From: Clostridia bacterium
GTDB lineage: Bacteria; Bacillota; Clostridia; Lutisporales; Lutisporaceae
Assembly: GCA_017994115.1 (NCBI GenBank)
Contig: JAGOLK010000007.1
Coordinates: 18,508-52,446, forward strand
DNA length: 33,939 bases
Direction: 5' to 3'
Shown: positions 24,558-32,099 of the stretch, in pieces
Numbering within the stretch: position 1 is the first letter of the stretch
Layout: the number at the start of each line of letters is the position of its first letter
Program-made: the position numbers and the translations under genes
The notes under the pieces: generated by a model
The model's database searches: none
Told to the model about the DNA's origin: nothing
Seen by the model: the letters and a program-made list of their open reading frames with translations, nothing else

Positions 24558-25733
24558 ATGAAAACGGATCAGGATAGAGTTAGGAATTTGACGGAATACG
24601 TACAGGGACTTTTGAATAAGGAGAATGGAAGGGAGCTTTACTTTAAGTATAGGACTTATATTGAAGGGGTTACTCCCCAGGAGGTTTTTGAGATTTTCCA
24701 CCTTATTCTGCAGAAGGGCGTAAAGCCGAAGGAAATTCTGACTGTTCTGGATAAAGCGATAAATGTGTTTTATAAAAGCCTGTCGAATTATACATGGAAA
24801 TGGCCCGATAAAGACAGCTTTATGGATTATTTGATGCGGGAAAATCGCGCTCTGGAGGAAAAGCTTGAGGGCATTAAGGAAATCATCAAGGATATATCTT
24901 CGGAGGCCGGAAAGAAAGAACTGATACTCCGTATCCATGAACTCAGGAAGTTTAATGACCACTATCTCAAAAAAGAAAACATACTGTTCCCCTACCTGGA
25001 AAAGAAGATGAAGAAGTTTGACGGCCTGGCTATCATGTGGGCATTGCACGATGAAGCCAGGGCACAATTAAAAAAGGTCATTGAATGCCTTGAGGCTGAA
25101 GACTGCATAGATTCGGAGATTAACACAGAGCTGGGAAAGCTGTTTTTTGACATGTACGGTCTGGTGCAGAAGGAAGAGCTGATCCTTTTTCCGGCAGCCA
25201 GTGAGGTTATTACCGATAATGAATGGCTTGAAATGCAAAGGCAGAGTATGGAATATGAGTTCCCATTCATTGAAAGGCCTGAACCGGCAGACAGCGGATA
25301 TATACCGGATATTAAGGAAGGCTGCCGCTTTGAAACGGAAACAGGAGCTTTGGATTTTAATGAAATTCTTGCTATATTCAATGCGCTGCCTGTGGATCTG
25401 ACATTTGTCGATGAGAATAAAAAAGTAAAATTCTTTACCAAGCCTAAGGATAGAATATTCCCCCGTTCCCCTGCAGTTATAGGAAGGGACGTAGAAAAAT
25501 GCCACCCTCCGGAAAGTGTCCATGTGGTCAATGAAATACTTGATGCCTTTAAGGAAGGCAGACAGGATAATGCCGTGTTCTGGATAAGGGTTAAGGGCAG
25601 GATGATCCTTATACAGTATTTTGCCGTAAGGGATTCAATGGGCAGATACTTGGGGACTCTGGAAGTCAGCCAGGATATAACGGATATAGTAAAGCTTGAA
25701 GGGGAAAGAAGGCTTCTTCATTTTAATAAGTAG
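24558..25733 (+). CDS. DUF438/hemerythrin/PAS protein, probable oxygen or NO sensor
   Basis: A 391-residue soluble protein. Residues 1-75 resemble the helical DUF438 domain. Residues about 110-215 form a hemerythrin HHE four-helix bundle with candidate di-iron ligands in I-H-E-L-R-K-F-N-D-H-Y, K-K-E-N-I-L-F-P, W-A-L-H-D-E-A and K-E-E-L-I-L-F-P. Residues about 265-385 form a PAS domain (F-V-D-E-N-K-K-V-K-F-F, F-P-R-S-P-A-V-I-G-R, C-H-P-P-E-S-V-H-V-V). It matches the known 'DUF438 plus hemerythrin plus PAS' proteins of anaerobes. It has no output domain, so it may act by protein contact. The flavodoxin and EFR1 genes beside it suggest an oxygen, NO or redox-stress setting. AAAGGAGG precedes ATG 24558. 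Confidence 0.85.
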   Translation: MKTDQDRVRNLTEYVQGLLNKENGRELYFKYRTYIEGVTPQEVFEIFHLILQKGVKPKEILTVLDKAINVFYKSLSNYTWKWPDKDSFMDYLMRENRALEEKLEGIKEIIKDISSEAGKKELILRIHELRKFNDHYLKKENILFPYLEKKMKKFDGLAIMWALHDEARAQLKKVIECLEAEDCIDSEINTELGKLFFDMYGLVQKEELILFPAASEVITDNEWLEMQRQSMEYEFPFIERPEPADSGYIPDIKEGCRFETETGALDFNEILAIFNALPVDLTFVDENKKVKFFTKPKDRIFPRSPAVIGRDVEKCHPPESVHVVNEILDAFKEGRQDNAVFWIRVKGRMILIQYFAVRDSMGRYLGTLEVSQDITDIVKLEGERRLLHFNK

Positions 25734-25761
25734 AGCGAGGAACCATTGCACAAAAGTAGAA

Positions 25762-26043
25762 TATGACGTATCTGAAGTTTGCATAACCCTCCGCAAGAGA
25801 CAGTATAGTATACCGAGGCACACGGATTATGATTTTGACAGGGCTGCTGATATGCCTTTGGAAAAGTTCTAGCGGTGTCAAAAGGCCCTCCATGGCCCGA
25901 GACACCTAAGCCGGCCTCCATGCCGGCTTCACGAACTTTTTACCAAAGCCATATCAGAGGCCTGTTACAAAGTGCATAAAAGTGTGCCCTGCTATACTAT
26001 ACAAGCTCTTGCTTGGTTATTCAAACTTATAGTTGTGTCGCAT
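25762..26043. repeat. palindromic dispersed repeat, copy B (branched core)
   Basis: The most complete copy. The left arm from ATGACGTATCTGAAGTTTGC pairs imperfectly with the right arm ending AAACTTATAGTTGTGTCGCAT. Shared blocks are ATAACC, GCAAGAG, GTATAGTATA and GGCACAC against their complements. Inside, GATATGCCTTTGG (25849-25861) pairs with CCAAAGCCATATC (25943-25955, one mismatch), and AAAAGTTC (25862-25869) with GAACTTTT (25933-25940). The core has two hairpins: GGTGTC/GACACC closing GGCC-CTCCAT-GGCC, and GCCGGC-CTCCAT-GCCGGC, with identical loops. It fills the 337-bp gap before gerQ. No convincing gene. Confidence 0.8.
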
Positions 26044-26070
26044 TCTTCGTACTATACGGCAATTGTTATT

Positions 26071-26562
26071 CTAGAAATAGAAGCGTACAAATTTTATGGA
26101 GTAAATGTCGCAAAGCAGCAGGTCGTCTGTCTCAACTTCGTTTATTATGATATAGCTTATACCTACATCAACAAGTGTTCCTTCACGATCTATAAGCATG
26201 TTGGTTCCGATAAGGAATTCCACTTTTACCCGTTTGCCTATCTGAGTCTTGAGATATCCTTGTGTGTACTCGATATCAAGCACCGGTGTTGTCGGCAGCA
26301 TGTCAAAATCTACCGGAGCGGCACCTGTCACAGGCATCTGCATTGTTGGAGGCATCATTTGAGGCATTTGCTGTCCCATCTGCTGTCCGCCCATCTGCTG
26401 CCCGCCCATTTGTTGTGCCCCCATTTGCTGTTGTATCGGAAATGTCTGGGGGGCCATTGGATAGCCAAAGGTGGTACCCATATCGGGAGCCTGGCTGAAC
26501 TGGGACTGGCCTCCGCTGCTTGCAGGTGTCTGGTTAAAATTGTATGAACTATTGCTGTACAT
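26071..26562 (-). CDS. gerQ: GerQ-like spore coat protein
   Basis: A 163-residue protein. The N-terminal half is low-complexity, rich in Gln, Met, Gly and Pro, with repeats of Q-Q-M-G-G. The C-terminal domain, from G-Y-L-K-T-Q-I-G-K-R-V-K-V-E-F to D-L-L-L-C-D-I-Y-S-I-K-F-V-R-F-Y, matches the GerQ fold (R-G-K-K-x-T-V, a central glycine-rich turn, then D and an I-Y-L-D-Y-I-T-F-like ending). GerQ is a coat protein of the spore that anchors the cortex hydrolase CwlJ. A CwlJ/SleB-type gene lies 50 bp upstream on the same strand, which supports the call. AAAGGAG precedes ATG 26562. Sporulation-phase transcription is expected. Confidence 0.72.
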   Translation of the reverse strand: MYSNSSYNFNQTPASSGGQSQFSQAPDMGTTFGYPMAPQTFPIQQQMGAQQMGGQQMGGQQMGQQMPQMMPPTMQMPVTGAAPVDFDMLPTTPVLDIEYTQGYLKTQIGKRVKVEFLIGTNMLIDREGTLVDVGISYIIINEVETDDLLLCDIYSIKFVRFYF

Positions 26563-26612
26563 AGTTATCTCCTTTCATAGATATTCTGATTAATTAATCC
26601 TGCCTTCTTCTC

Positions 26613-27056
26613 CTATGTTAAGTAGTAAAGCCTTGTCGGATTATAGAAGCAGTGCTCTCCAATTCGATTGGCAAATGTTCCTGAGCCGTTTCTAGGGAAG
26701 GTTTGGATGCATGTCGGAGTAAAGGGATTGAAGTACCATAGGCTATAGGCCACTGTCAGCATCTTATTGCCCGACAGGGCCCAATCGGCTATATCATAGT
26801 GAATTTGCTCAGGCCGCATGTTATATATATTCTGTGCATTATATGCTCCTCCAAGAGTATCGGAAGCACAGTCAAACTGGCCTGGCTGGAACAGTATCCT
26901 TCTTAAATCCCCTTGGCCTATTCTTTGATATTCCCCGTTGGGTACATGGACTCTATTCATAATAACGGTGGCTACTGCCCTCATACCGTTGTCCCCTTCG
27001 CCACCGGCTTCACACCTTATCATCCGGGCAAATACTTCTCTGGTAGCAAGCGGCAT
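26613..27056 (-). CDS. cwlJ: CwlJ/SleB-type spore cortex hydrolase
   Basis: A 147-residue protein consisting of one Hydrolase_2 domain: R-E-V-F-A-R-M-I-R-C-E-A-G-G-E-G with the catalytic glutamate, A-V-A-T-V-I-M-N-R-V, and a C-terminal N-x-F-x-P and F-Y-N-P-T-R-L-Y. It lacks a signal peptide and a peptidoglycan-binding domain, which fits CwlJ rather than SleB. CwlJ degrades cortex peptidoglycan during germination triggered by calcium dipicolinate and depends on GerQ, encoded directly downstream. GTGAGGTG precedes ATG 27056, 9 nt away. I give the CwlJ name from this pairing and from length, not from an alignment. Confidence 0.82.
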   Translation of the reverse strand: MPLATREVFARMIRCEAGGEGDNGMRAVATVIMNRVHVPNGEYQRIGQGDLRRILFQPGQFDCASDTLGGAYNAQNIYNMRPEQIHYDIADWALSGNKMLTVAYSLWYFNPFTPTCIQTFPRNGSGTFANRIGEHCFYNPTRLYYLT

Positions 27057-27189
27057 AAAAATTCACCTCACATACAGTGATATTATCATTTTATGTAATA
27101 GCTGGATATTTGACACTGCAGTATTAAAGAATTTATATGAGGCGAAAAGATGTGAAACAGATTTCGTCTTGTTGAAACGCTCAGAGGCA

Positions 27190-27236
27190 AGAAAATTTTT
27201 ATGTAAATGTAAAATTTTCTGTTGATGCGTTATAAT
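27190..27236 (+). promoter_or_regulatory. palindrome and probable promoter upstream of dsdA
   Basis: AGAAAATTTT (27190-27199) and AAAATTTTCT (27211-27220) are exact inverted repeats. TGTAAA (27208-27213) and TATAAT (27231-27236) are 17 bp apart, so the right arm overlaps the -35 region. It could be an operator site or just an AT-rich hairpin. Confidence 0.4.
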
Positions 27237-27307
27237 TGAAATAAGCAATATATTAAGAAGGCAGGTAATGCTGAAAGCATGAAAATAAAATATAGGGAGG
27301 AATATAC

Positions 27308-28654
27308 ATGGATAAAATGGTATTAGGCAAGACCATAAGCCAATGGGTTGAAGAGTATCCCATCATAGATAATCTTATGAGCTGCAAGCCGGTTTTCTGG
27401 ACCAACAAGAATCTGGACAGCGCAGACAAAGTGTTACCCGAGCTTTCATTGACCCTTGAGGATATGGTTGATGCTGAGAAAAGGCTTCAAAGGTTTGCAC
27501 CCCTCATATCCGTGCTGTTTCCTGAGACGGCGGGCAAAGAAGGCCTGATTGAGTCCGAATTGGTGTGTATAGAAAACATGAAAAGCAGTATTCAAAAGAT
27601 ATACCGGCAGGACTTCCATGGTGAACTAATGCTGAAATGTGACAATTACCTGCCCGTGGCGGGATCTATCAAGGCAAGGGGCGGCATTTACGAGGTTCTG
27701 AAGCATGCGGAGGATCTGGCTATCGAGCACGGTTTGATAAGTATTGGTGATGACTATTCAAGGCTGGGGTCGCCGGAGTTCAAGGAATTCTTCGGTAAGT
27801 TTTCCCTGGCTGTAGGCTCAACGGGAAATTTGGGGCTAAGTATAGGAATAATGGGTTCTGCCTTGGGTTTTAAAGTTACCGTACATATGTCCGCTGATGC
27901 AAAGGAATGGAAAAAGAGTCTTCTCAGAAGCAGGGGAGTCAATGTCATAGAATACTCTTCCGATTACAGTAAGGCGGTTGAGGAAGGGAGAAGGCAATCA
28001 CAGCAGGATCCGAACAGTTACTTTGTGGATGATGAGCATTCCAAGAGCTTGTTCCTGGGATACAGCGTGGCGGCTTTTCGTTTGAAGAAACAGCTTGATG
28101 CTTTGGGAACAAAGGTAGATGGGAACCATCCCTTGCTTGTATATGTACCCTGCGGGGTTGGAGGCGCACCGGGGGGAATATGCTTTGGCCTGAAGCATGT
28201 CTTCGGAGATAATGCACATGTATTTTTTGTGGAGCCGACTCATTCCCCATGTATGCTTCTCGGTCTGGCTACCGGCGAAAATGAAAAGCTGTCGGTGCAG
28301 GACTTTGGAATAGATAACATAACCGATGCCGATGGACTTGCAGTTGGGAGGCCTTCGGGCTTTGTAGGCAATATGGTGGGTAGACTTATAAGCGGTATTT
28401 ATACTGTTGAGGATAATGAGCTTTATAAGCTGCTGGCAATGATGAAGGATGAGGAGAATATCAAGATTGAGCCTTCGGCTACGCCGGGGCTGCTGGGTCC
28501 CATAAGGGCGGAGGCTTACATTAGTGCCAACCTGCCTGAGGTTAGCATGAAAAATGCGACTCATATTGCATGGGCTACAGGAGGGTTGTTTGTGCCTGAG
28601 GATATGATGCAGGAGTTCTATGAAAGGGGTAAAAAACAATTGGGTGAGCTTTAA
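27308..28654 (+). CDS. dsdA: D-serine ammonia-lyase
   Basis: A 448-residue PLP enzyme that converts D-serine to pyruvate and ammonia. Features are G-S-I-K-A-R-G-G with the PLP lysine, V-G-S-T-G-N-L-G-L-S-I-G for the phosphate-binding loop region, V-P-C-G-V-G-G-A-P-G-G-I, and F-V-E-P-T-H-S-P-C-M-L-L-G-L. It is normal length and without gaps. ATATAGGGAGG precedes ATG 27308. It points toward a class IV aminotransferase that may act on D-amino acids, and their stops are 2 bp apart; this could be a small D-amino-acid locus (inference). Confidence 0.94.
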   Translation: MDKMVLGKTISQWVEEYPIIDNLMSCKPVFWTNKNLDSADKVLPELSLTLEDMVDAEKRLQRFAPLISVLFPETAGKEGLIESELVCIENMKSSIQKIYRQDFHGELMLKCDNYLPVAGSIKARGGIYEVLKHAEDLAIEHGLISIGDDYSRLGSPEFKEFFGKFSLAVGSTGNLGLSIGIMGSALGFKVTVHMSADAKEWKKSLLRSRGVNVIEYSSDYSKAVEEGRRQSQQDPNSYFVDDEHSKSLFLGYSVAAFRLKKQLDALGTKVDGNHPLLVYVPCGVGGAPGGICFGLKHVFGDNAHVFFVEPTHSPCMLLGLATGENEKLSVQDFGIDNITDADGLAVGRPSGFVGNMVGRLISGIYTVEDNELYKLLAMMKDEENIKIEPSATPGLLGPIRAEAYISANLPEVSMKNATHIAWATGGLFVPEDMMQEFYERGKKQLGEL

Positions 28655-28667
28655 GCTCATCCAATTG
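28637..28667. terminator. bidirectional terminator overlapping both stop codons
   Basis: CAATTGGGTGAGCTT (28637-28651) pairs with AAGCTCATCCAATTG (28653-28667), one G-T mismatch, with A6 before it and TTTTCTTTT after it. It sits at the convergent ends of dsdA and the aminotransferase gene and would stop both. Confidence 0.8.
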
Positions 28668-29493
28668 ACTTTTCTTTTATATACTTTTCTACAACATCAT
28701 TATAGCTTTTTATAAGCGCTTTGATTACAGGGTTTCCGGAGGAGCTGAAGCTCATATCGCCAATTGTGCTTATGGGAAGTATTTTTGGTGAGGTGCCAGT
28801 CATAAAAACACCGTCCATTTCCCCAAGCATGGAAACTGATATGGGTTCTTCAATTATTTCTATTCCCAGGTTCCTGCACAGTTCAAATACGTATGCCCTG
28901 GTTATACCTATCAGTACATTCCCTTTGGGGGCGGTCAATACCTTACCGTTCCTGACAAAAAATATATTGGAGCGGCTTCCTTCGGTAATCTCACCTTCCC
29001 TGTTCACCAGCAGTGCTTCATACGCGTTTGCTTCAGCTAAAGCAGCTGCAACCTTTTCCTTGTAACCTGAATTTACCACCTTTGCATTGGGATTGCTCCT
29101 TTCTTCCCTGAGAAGAATTCCATGTACTCCTGTTTCGTATTGTTCAGGGGTTGGGTAGCTGCTGCGGATGAAATATGCCATAAAGTCCGGCACAGTGTTT
29201 TCCATACTATACACAATTATTTTAATATTTTTTTCAGGACTGTTATTGGCTTTGATAAGCTCCATTATACTTTTCCGTATACTATTTGAAATATTGTTTA
29301 CCGAATAGTTGATAAGCCTGGCTGAAGCCTCCAGCCTTTCCATATGTTTTTCCAGGAAAAGAGGAATTCCGGACACTACTTTTATTACCTCATAGATTGT
29401 CCGGGAAGAGCCTGCCAAAATATCCCCTGCCTCTGAAACAGGTATGATTCTGCCGTTTATAACCATATATTTTTCTTCTGTTTCACTGATCAT
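28657..29493 (-). CDS. class IV PLP aminotransferase (D-amino acid / branched-chain type)
   Basis: A 278-residue fold-type IV enzyme. Features are M-V-I-N-G-R-I-I-P, G-I-P-L-F-L-E-K-H-M-E-R-L, V-V-N-S-G-Y-K-E-K-V-A (catalytic lysine), E-G-E-I-T-E-G-S-R-S-N-I-F-F, and T-A-P-K-G-N-V-L-I-G-I-T-R. D-alanine aminotransferase, branched-chain aminotransferase and aminodeoxychorismate lyase share these, and the sequence alone does not separate them. Position opposite a D-serine lyase makes a D-amino acid aminotransferase plausible. ATG 29493 with AGGAG 8 nt upstream is preferred to TTG 29496. Confidence 0.85.
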   Translation of the reverse strand: MISETEEKYMVINGRIIPVSEAGDILAGSSRTIYEVIKVVSGIPLFLEKHMERLEASARLINYSVNNISNSIRKSIMELIKANNSPEKNIKIIVYSMENTVPDFMAYFIRSSYPTPEQYETGVHGILLREERSNPNAKVVNSGYKEKVAAALAEANAYEALLVNREGEITEGSRSNIFFVRNGKVLTAPKGNVLIGITRAYVFELCRNLGIEIIEEPISVSMLGEMDGVFMTGTSPKILPISTIGDMSFSSSGNPVIKALIKSYNDVVEKYIKEKSIG

Positions 29494-29606
29494 CAATCTG
29501 TCTCCTGTCTCTATAATTAATTGTTCTATAATAGAAATCTAGCATTATGTGTATTATATTTCAAGAGGTATATGCTTAGTGTCAAACATTTTCCAAAATT
29601 AATGCG

Positions 29607-29670
29607 CCGTGAAACACATTACTTTAATAAAAAGTACTGCTGCTTTTGGGGTGATAAAACTTTTTCACGG
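29607..29670. other. hairpin-forming leader region before the mgtC-like gene
   Basis: CCGTGAAA (29607-29614) and TTTCACGG (29663-29670) are perfect inverted repeats enclosing ACTTT/AAAGT (29621-29635). MgtC genes are often controlled by leader RNA. No Mg2+ riboswitch consensus was recognised. Confidence 0.3.
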
Positions 29671-29743
29671 AATATATATTAAATACGGGTTAGGAATATT
29701 GGCACGATAAGCCGATATATATCATAAAAGGAGGTGGAGTTTT

Positions 29744-30406
29744 ATGCCAAGTTATTTTGAATTGTTTGTCCGACTTGTTCTTGCCTGCTTTCTCGGCGGG
29801 GTCATAGGCATTGAAAGGGAAAAGACCAGGCATCCTGCGGGCTTCAGGACGCATATATTGGTATGCGTGGGATCTGCACTGGCCATGTTGTGCAATATTT
29901 ATATATTTGAGGAGTATAAAGGTCTTGCCAATATTGATCCGGGACGTTTCGGTGCACAGGTAATAAGCGGCATAGGATTCCTGGGGGCAGGCACCATATT
30001 GAAGGAAGGTGTGACTGTCAAGGGGTTGACAACTGCAGCCAGCCTTTGGTCGGTTGCTTGTATAGGAATATCCGTGGGACTGGGTTTTTATTTCGGCTCG
30101 CTTCTTACCACCGCTTTTGTACTTGTTGCCCTTGTAGTCTTTTCAAGATTTGAAGTACTTATATCCGGGGGCAGGAAAAATACAATCCTGAAAATAAGAT
30201 CAGAGGATAAACCGGGGCAGCTGGGAAAAATTGGCACACATTTGGGTTCATTTAATCTGAAAATATGTGACATCTCCATAGAAGTGGAGGATGAAGCGTC
30301 GGTCATGGTAAAGATAAAGGTCAATAAGGCCAAAGAGGATATTAGTCCTGAGGTTTTAGATTCCCTGTCCAAAATTGAAGGAATATTGCAGGTTGAGGTT
30401 TGCTGA
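29744..30406 (+). CDS. MgtC/SapB family membrane protein
   Basis: A 220-residue protein. Residues 1-145 form the MgtC membrane domain with G-G-V-I-G-I-E-R-E, H-P-A-G-F-R-T-H-I-L-V-C-V-G-S-A-L, I-S-G-I-G-F-L-G-A-G-T-I-L and T-T-A-A-S-L-W-S-V-A-C-I-G. The C-terminal soluble domain (about 150-220) is ACT-like. MgtC proteins act in Mg2+ limitation and in regulating F-type ATPase and membrane potential in other bacteria; the role here is not determined. AAAAGGAGGTGG precedes ATG 29744. It converges on the mpg gene, with a weak 7-bp hairpin (AAGGGAT/ATCCCTT, 30412-30435) between. Confidence 0.92.
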   Translation: MPSYFELFVRLVLACFLGGVIGIEREKTRHPAGFRTHILVCVGSALAMLCNIYIFEEYKGLANIDPGRFGAQVISGIGFLGAGTILKEGVTVKGLTTAASLWSVACIGISVGLGFYFGSLLTTAFVLVALVVFSRFEVLISGGRKNTILKIRSEDKPGQLGKIGTHLGSFNLKICDISIEVEDEASVMVKIKVNKAKEDISPEVLDSLSKIEGILQVEVC

Positions 30407-30426
30407 TATTGAAGGGATTAATTAAG

Positions 30427-31038
30427 TCATCCCTTTGATACATGTTTGTTTCCTTCAATGTAGAATCTCCAAGGCTTATCCTTATATTCCCCTGCATAGT
30501 CTATATTGATTCTCGGGGAGGACTTTACAGAAAAAGGTTCATTATGTGCATCACATATATAAAGTGTGCTGCCGCACAAGTCAAGTCCGTTTTCAGCCTT
30601 TCCTATGCCCATGCTCATGCATAGCTTTCCCGGTCCGTTGCACAATCCGGATCTCTGGCTTGTTGACAGGGATAACAGGTCCCTGCCGTATCTTAATCTG
30701 GCCATATGCCCGATTCCGTCAACCGGCTCAACTGCCCTCACCAGTACTGCTGAGGGTTTATCCTTCTGTTCTGTGACCACATTGAAGCAGTAGTACATTC
30801 CATAAATGAAATATACATAGGAGAAGCCTCCTTCATGATACATTATCTCATTCCTTTTGGTCCTTCTCATGCCATAGGCGTGGCAGGCTCTATCTTCAGG
30901 GCCTACGTATGCTTCAGTTTCTACAATCCTTCCGACAATTCGACAATCCCGGGTTTTATGCACCAGATGCTTCCCCAGCAGATCCTTTGCTACAATCAAC
31001 GGATCTCTAAGATAGAAGCTCCTTTCAAGCTTATTCAT
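30427..31038 (-). CDS. mpg: 3-methyladenine DNA glycosylase (AAG/MPG family)
   Basis: A 203-residue base-excision repair enzyme that removes alkylated purines. Sequence marks are L-A-K-D-L-L-G-K-H-L-V-H, G-R-I-V-E-T-E-A-Y-V-G-P-E-D-R-A-C-H-A (catalytic glutamate), R-N-E-I-M-Y, Y-V-Y-F-I-Y-G-M-Y-Y-C-F-N-V-V-T and V-L-V-R-A-V-E-P. Length is normal. CGGAGGTATT precedes ATG 31038. It is transcribed alone, toward the MgtC gene. Confidence 0.94.
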   Translation of the reverse strand: MNKLERSFYLRDPLIVAKDLLGKHLVHKTRDCRIVGRIVETEAYVGPEDRACHAYGMRRTKRNEIMYHEGGFSYVYFIYGMYYCFNVVTEQKDKPSAVLVRAVEPVDGIGHMARLRYGRDLLSLSTSQRSGLCNGPGKLCMSMGIGKAENGLDLCGSTLYICDAHNEPFSVKSSPRINIDYAGEYKDKPWRFYIEGNKHVSKG

Positions 31039-31114
31039 AATACCTCCGATTATATCTTTTTATATTTCGTTTGAAAGAATAATACGCCGTAAAATCAAGG
31101 GTTTGTAAAGTACT

Positions 31115-31271
31115 CCGACTGTAGGGGAAGTATGTTCTCCTTACCTTCCAAAGCCAGCAAAATCACTGGCGTGGGTCCCATCTCTGCAAGCCCGTCTGGT
31201 TATTTTGCCAGGGATATTTCCGTTCCGAGGTCAGGTGGAAGGTTTCGTCGAATATAGCTTCCCCACGTCGG
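31115..31271. other. multi-branched inverted-repeat structure, possible ncRNA or mobile element
   Basis: The 548-bp gap between the mpg and free methionine sulfoxide reductase genes holds this and repeat copy C. CCGAC (31115-31119) pairs with GTCGG (31267-31271), GGGGAAG (31124-31130) with CTTCCCC (31258-31264), and ACCTTCC (31143-31149) with GGAAGGT (31237-31243). Inside are GCCAG/CTGGC (31153-31170) and CTGG/CCAG (31196-31211). The nesting fits one long branched RNA. No gene seen in either strand. The family is not identified. Confidence 0.45.
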
Positions 31272-31310
31272 TATTTGCATATCCTTTATATATAAGGCAG
31301 TATTCTGTAT

Positions 31311-31472
31311 GTTTGCATAACCAAGCAAGAGCTTGTATAGTATAGCAGGGCACACTTTTATGTATTTTTTCAAAGGCATAGCAGGTTAGGCCTGTCAAAA
31401 TCATAATCCGTGTGCATCGATATACTATACTGTCTCTTGCGGAGGGTTATGCAAACTTATAGTTGTGTCGCA
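31311..31472. repeat. palindromic dispersed repeat, copy C (inverted, short core)
   Basis: The right side from CAAAATCATAATCCGTGTGC through GGAGGGTTATGCAAACTTAT to TAGTTGTGTCGCA is the reverse complement of the left arm of copies A and B. The left side GTTTGCATAACCAAGCAAGA, GCTTGTATAGTATAGCAGGG, CACACTTTTATG is the reverse complement of the right arm of B. Only a short remnant of the core remains (CAAAGGCATAGCAGG), so the two arms nearly meet and form one long imperfect hairpin. It ends about 115 bp before the methionine sulfoxide reductase gene. Confidence 0.8.
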
Positions 31473-31586
31473 ATATTTGTATAGTATACAATAATAGTAG
31501 TATGAGCATAAGCAATTTACAATATGAAAATATTACTATATAATAGACGCAAGACACGAGAAACGAGTACAAAAGGAGGCCAGAAT

Positions 31587-32087
31587 ATGCAGGACAACAG
31601 CAGGATAATATCTGCGGACAGAGATAAATTTTACAAGATTATGATTACCAGGCTGGAGGGTTTGCTTTCAAGTGAATCTGACTGGCTTGCCAATTTATCA
31701 AATGCCGCAGCATTGCTTTATACAAACCTGGAGGACATCAACTGGGCGGGTTTTTATCTTATGAAGAAGGAAGAGCTTGTATTGGGGCCTTTTCAGGGGA
31801 AAACTGCCTGTACAAGAATAAAGCCGGGGAAAGGGGTATGCGGTACGGCAGCGGCAGAAATGAGGACACAGCTTGTACCGGACGTACATTTGTTTCCGGG
31901 GCATATCGCCTGCGACAGTGCTTCAAACTCTGAAATAGTGGTTCCTTTGATCAAGGATGGAACAGTATTCGGAGTATTGGATATTGACAGCCCCATAAAA
32001 AACAGGTTTGACGAACTGGATGCCAAATACCTTCAGCTTTTTGCAGATAAGCTTAATAAATATATTGATTGGAGTCAAATCAGCTGA
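31587..32087 (+). CDS. msrC: free methionine-R-sulfoxide reductase (fRMsr, GAF fold)
   Basis: A 166-residue protein that reduces free methionine-(R)-sulfoxide with thioredoxin. It consists of one GAF domain with the fRMsr cysteines: C75 in T-A-C-T-R-I, C85 in G-V-C-G-T-A-A and C109 in G-H-I-A-C-D-S-A-S-N-S-E. The spacing of 10 and 24 residues equals that of the E. coli enzyme (84, 94, 118). N-W-A-G-F-Y and G-V-L-D-I-D-S are also conserved. ATG 31587 lies 6-7 nt after AAAAGGAGG; a longer in-frame start at 31524 lacks a site. It is followed after 12 bp by malQ. Confidence 0.92.
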   Translation: MQDNSRIISADRDKFYKIMITRLEGLLSSESDWLANLSNAAALLYTNLEDINWAGFYLMKKEELVLGPFQGKTACTRIKPGKGVCGTAAAEMRTQLVPDVHLFPGHIACDSASNSEIVVPLIKDGTVFGVLDIDSPIKNRFDELDAKYLQLFADKLNKYIDWSQIS

Positions 32088-32099
32088 GGAGGTAATTGG

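Noticed and set aside
24531-25067. Minus-strand ORFs over the DUF438/hemerythrin gene
   Set aside because: Shadows of a gene with clear HHE and PAS motifs.
25972-26547. Plus-strand 191-residue ORF opposite the GerQ-like gene
   Set aside because: It starts inside repeat B and then shadows the minus-strand coat protein; the composition (His/Leu repeats) comes from the Gln/Met repeats on the other strand.
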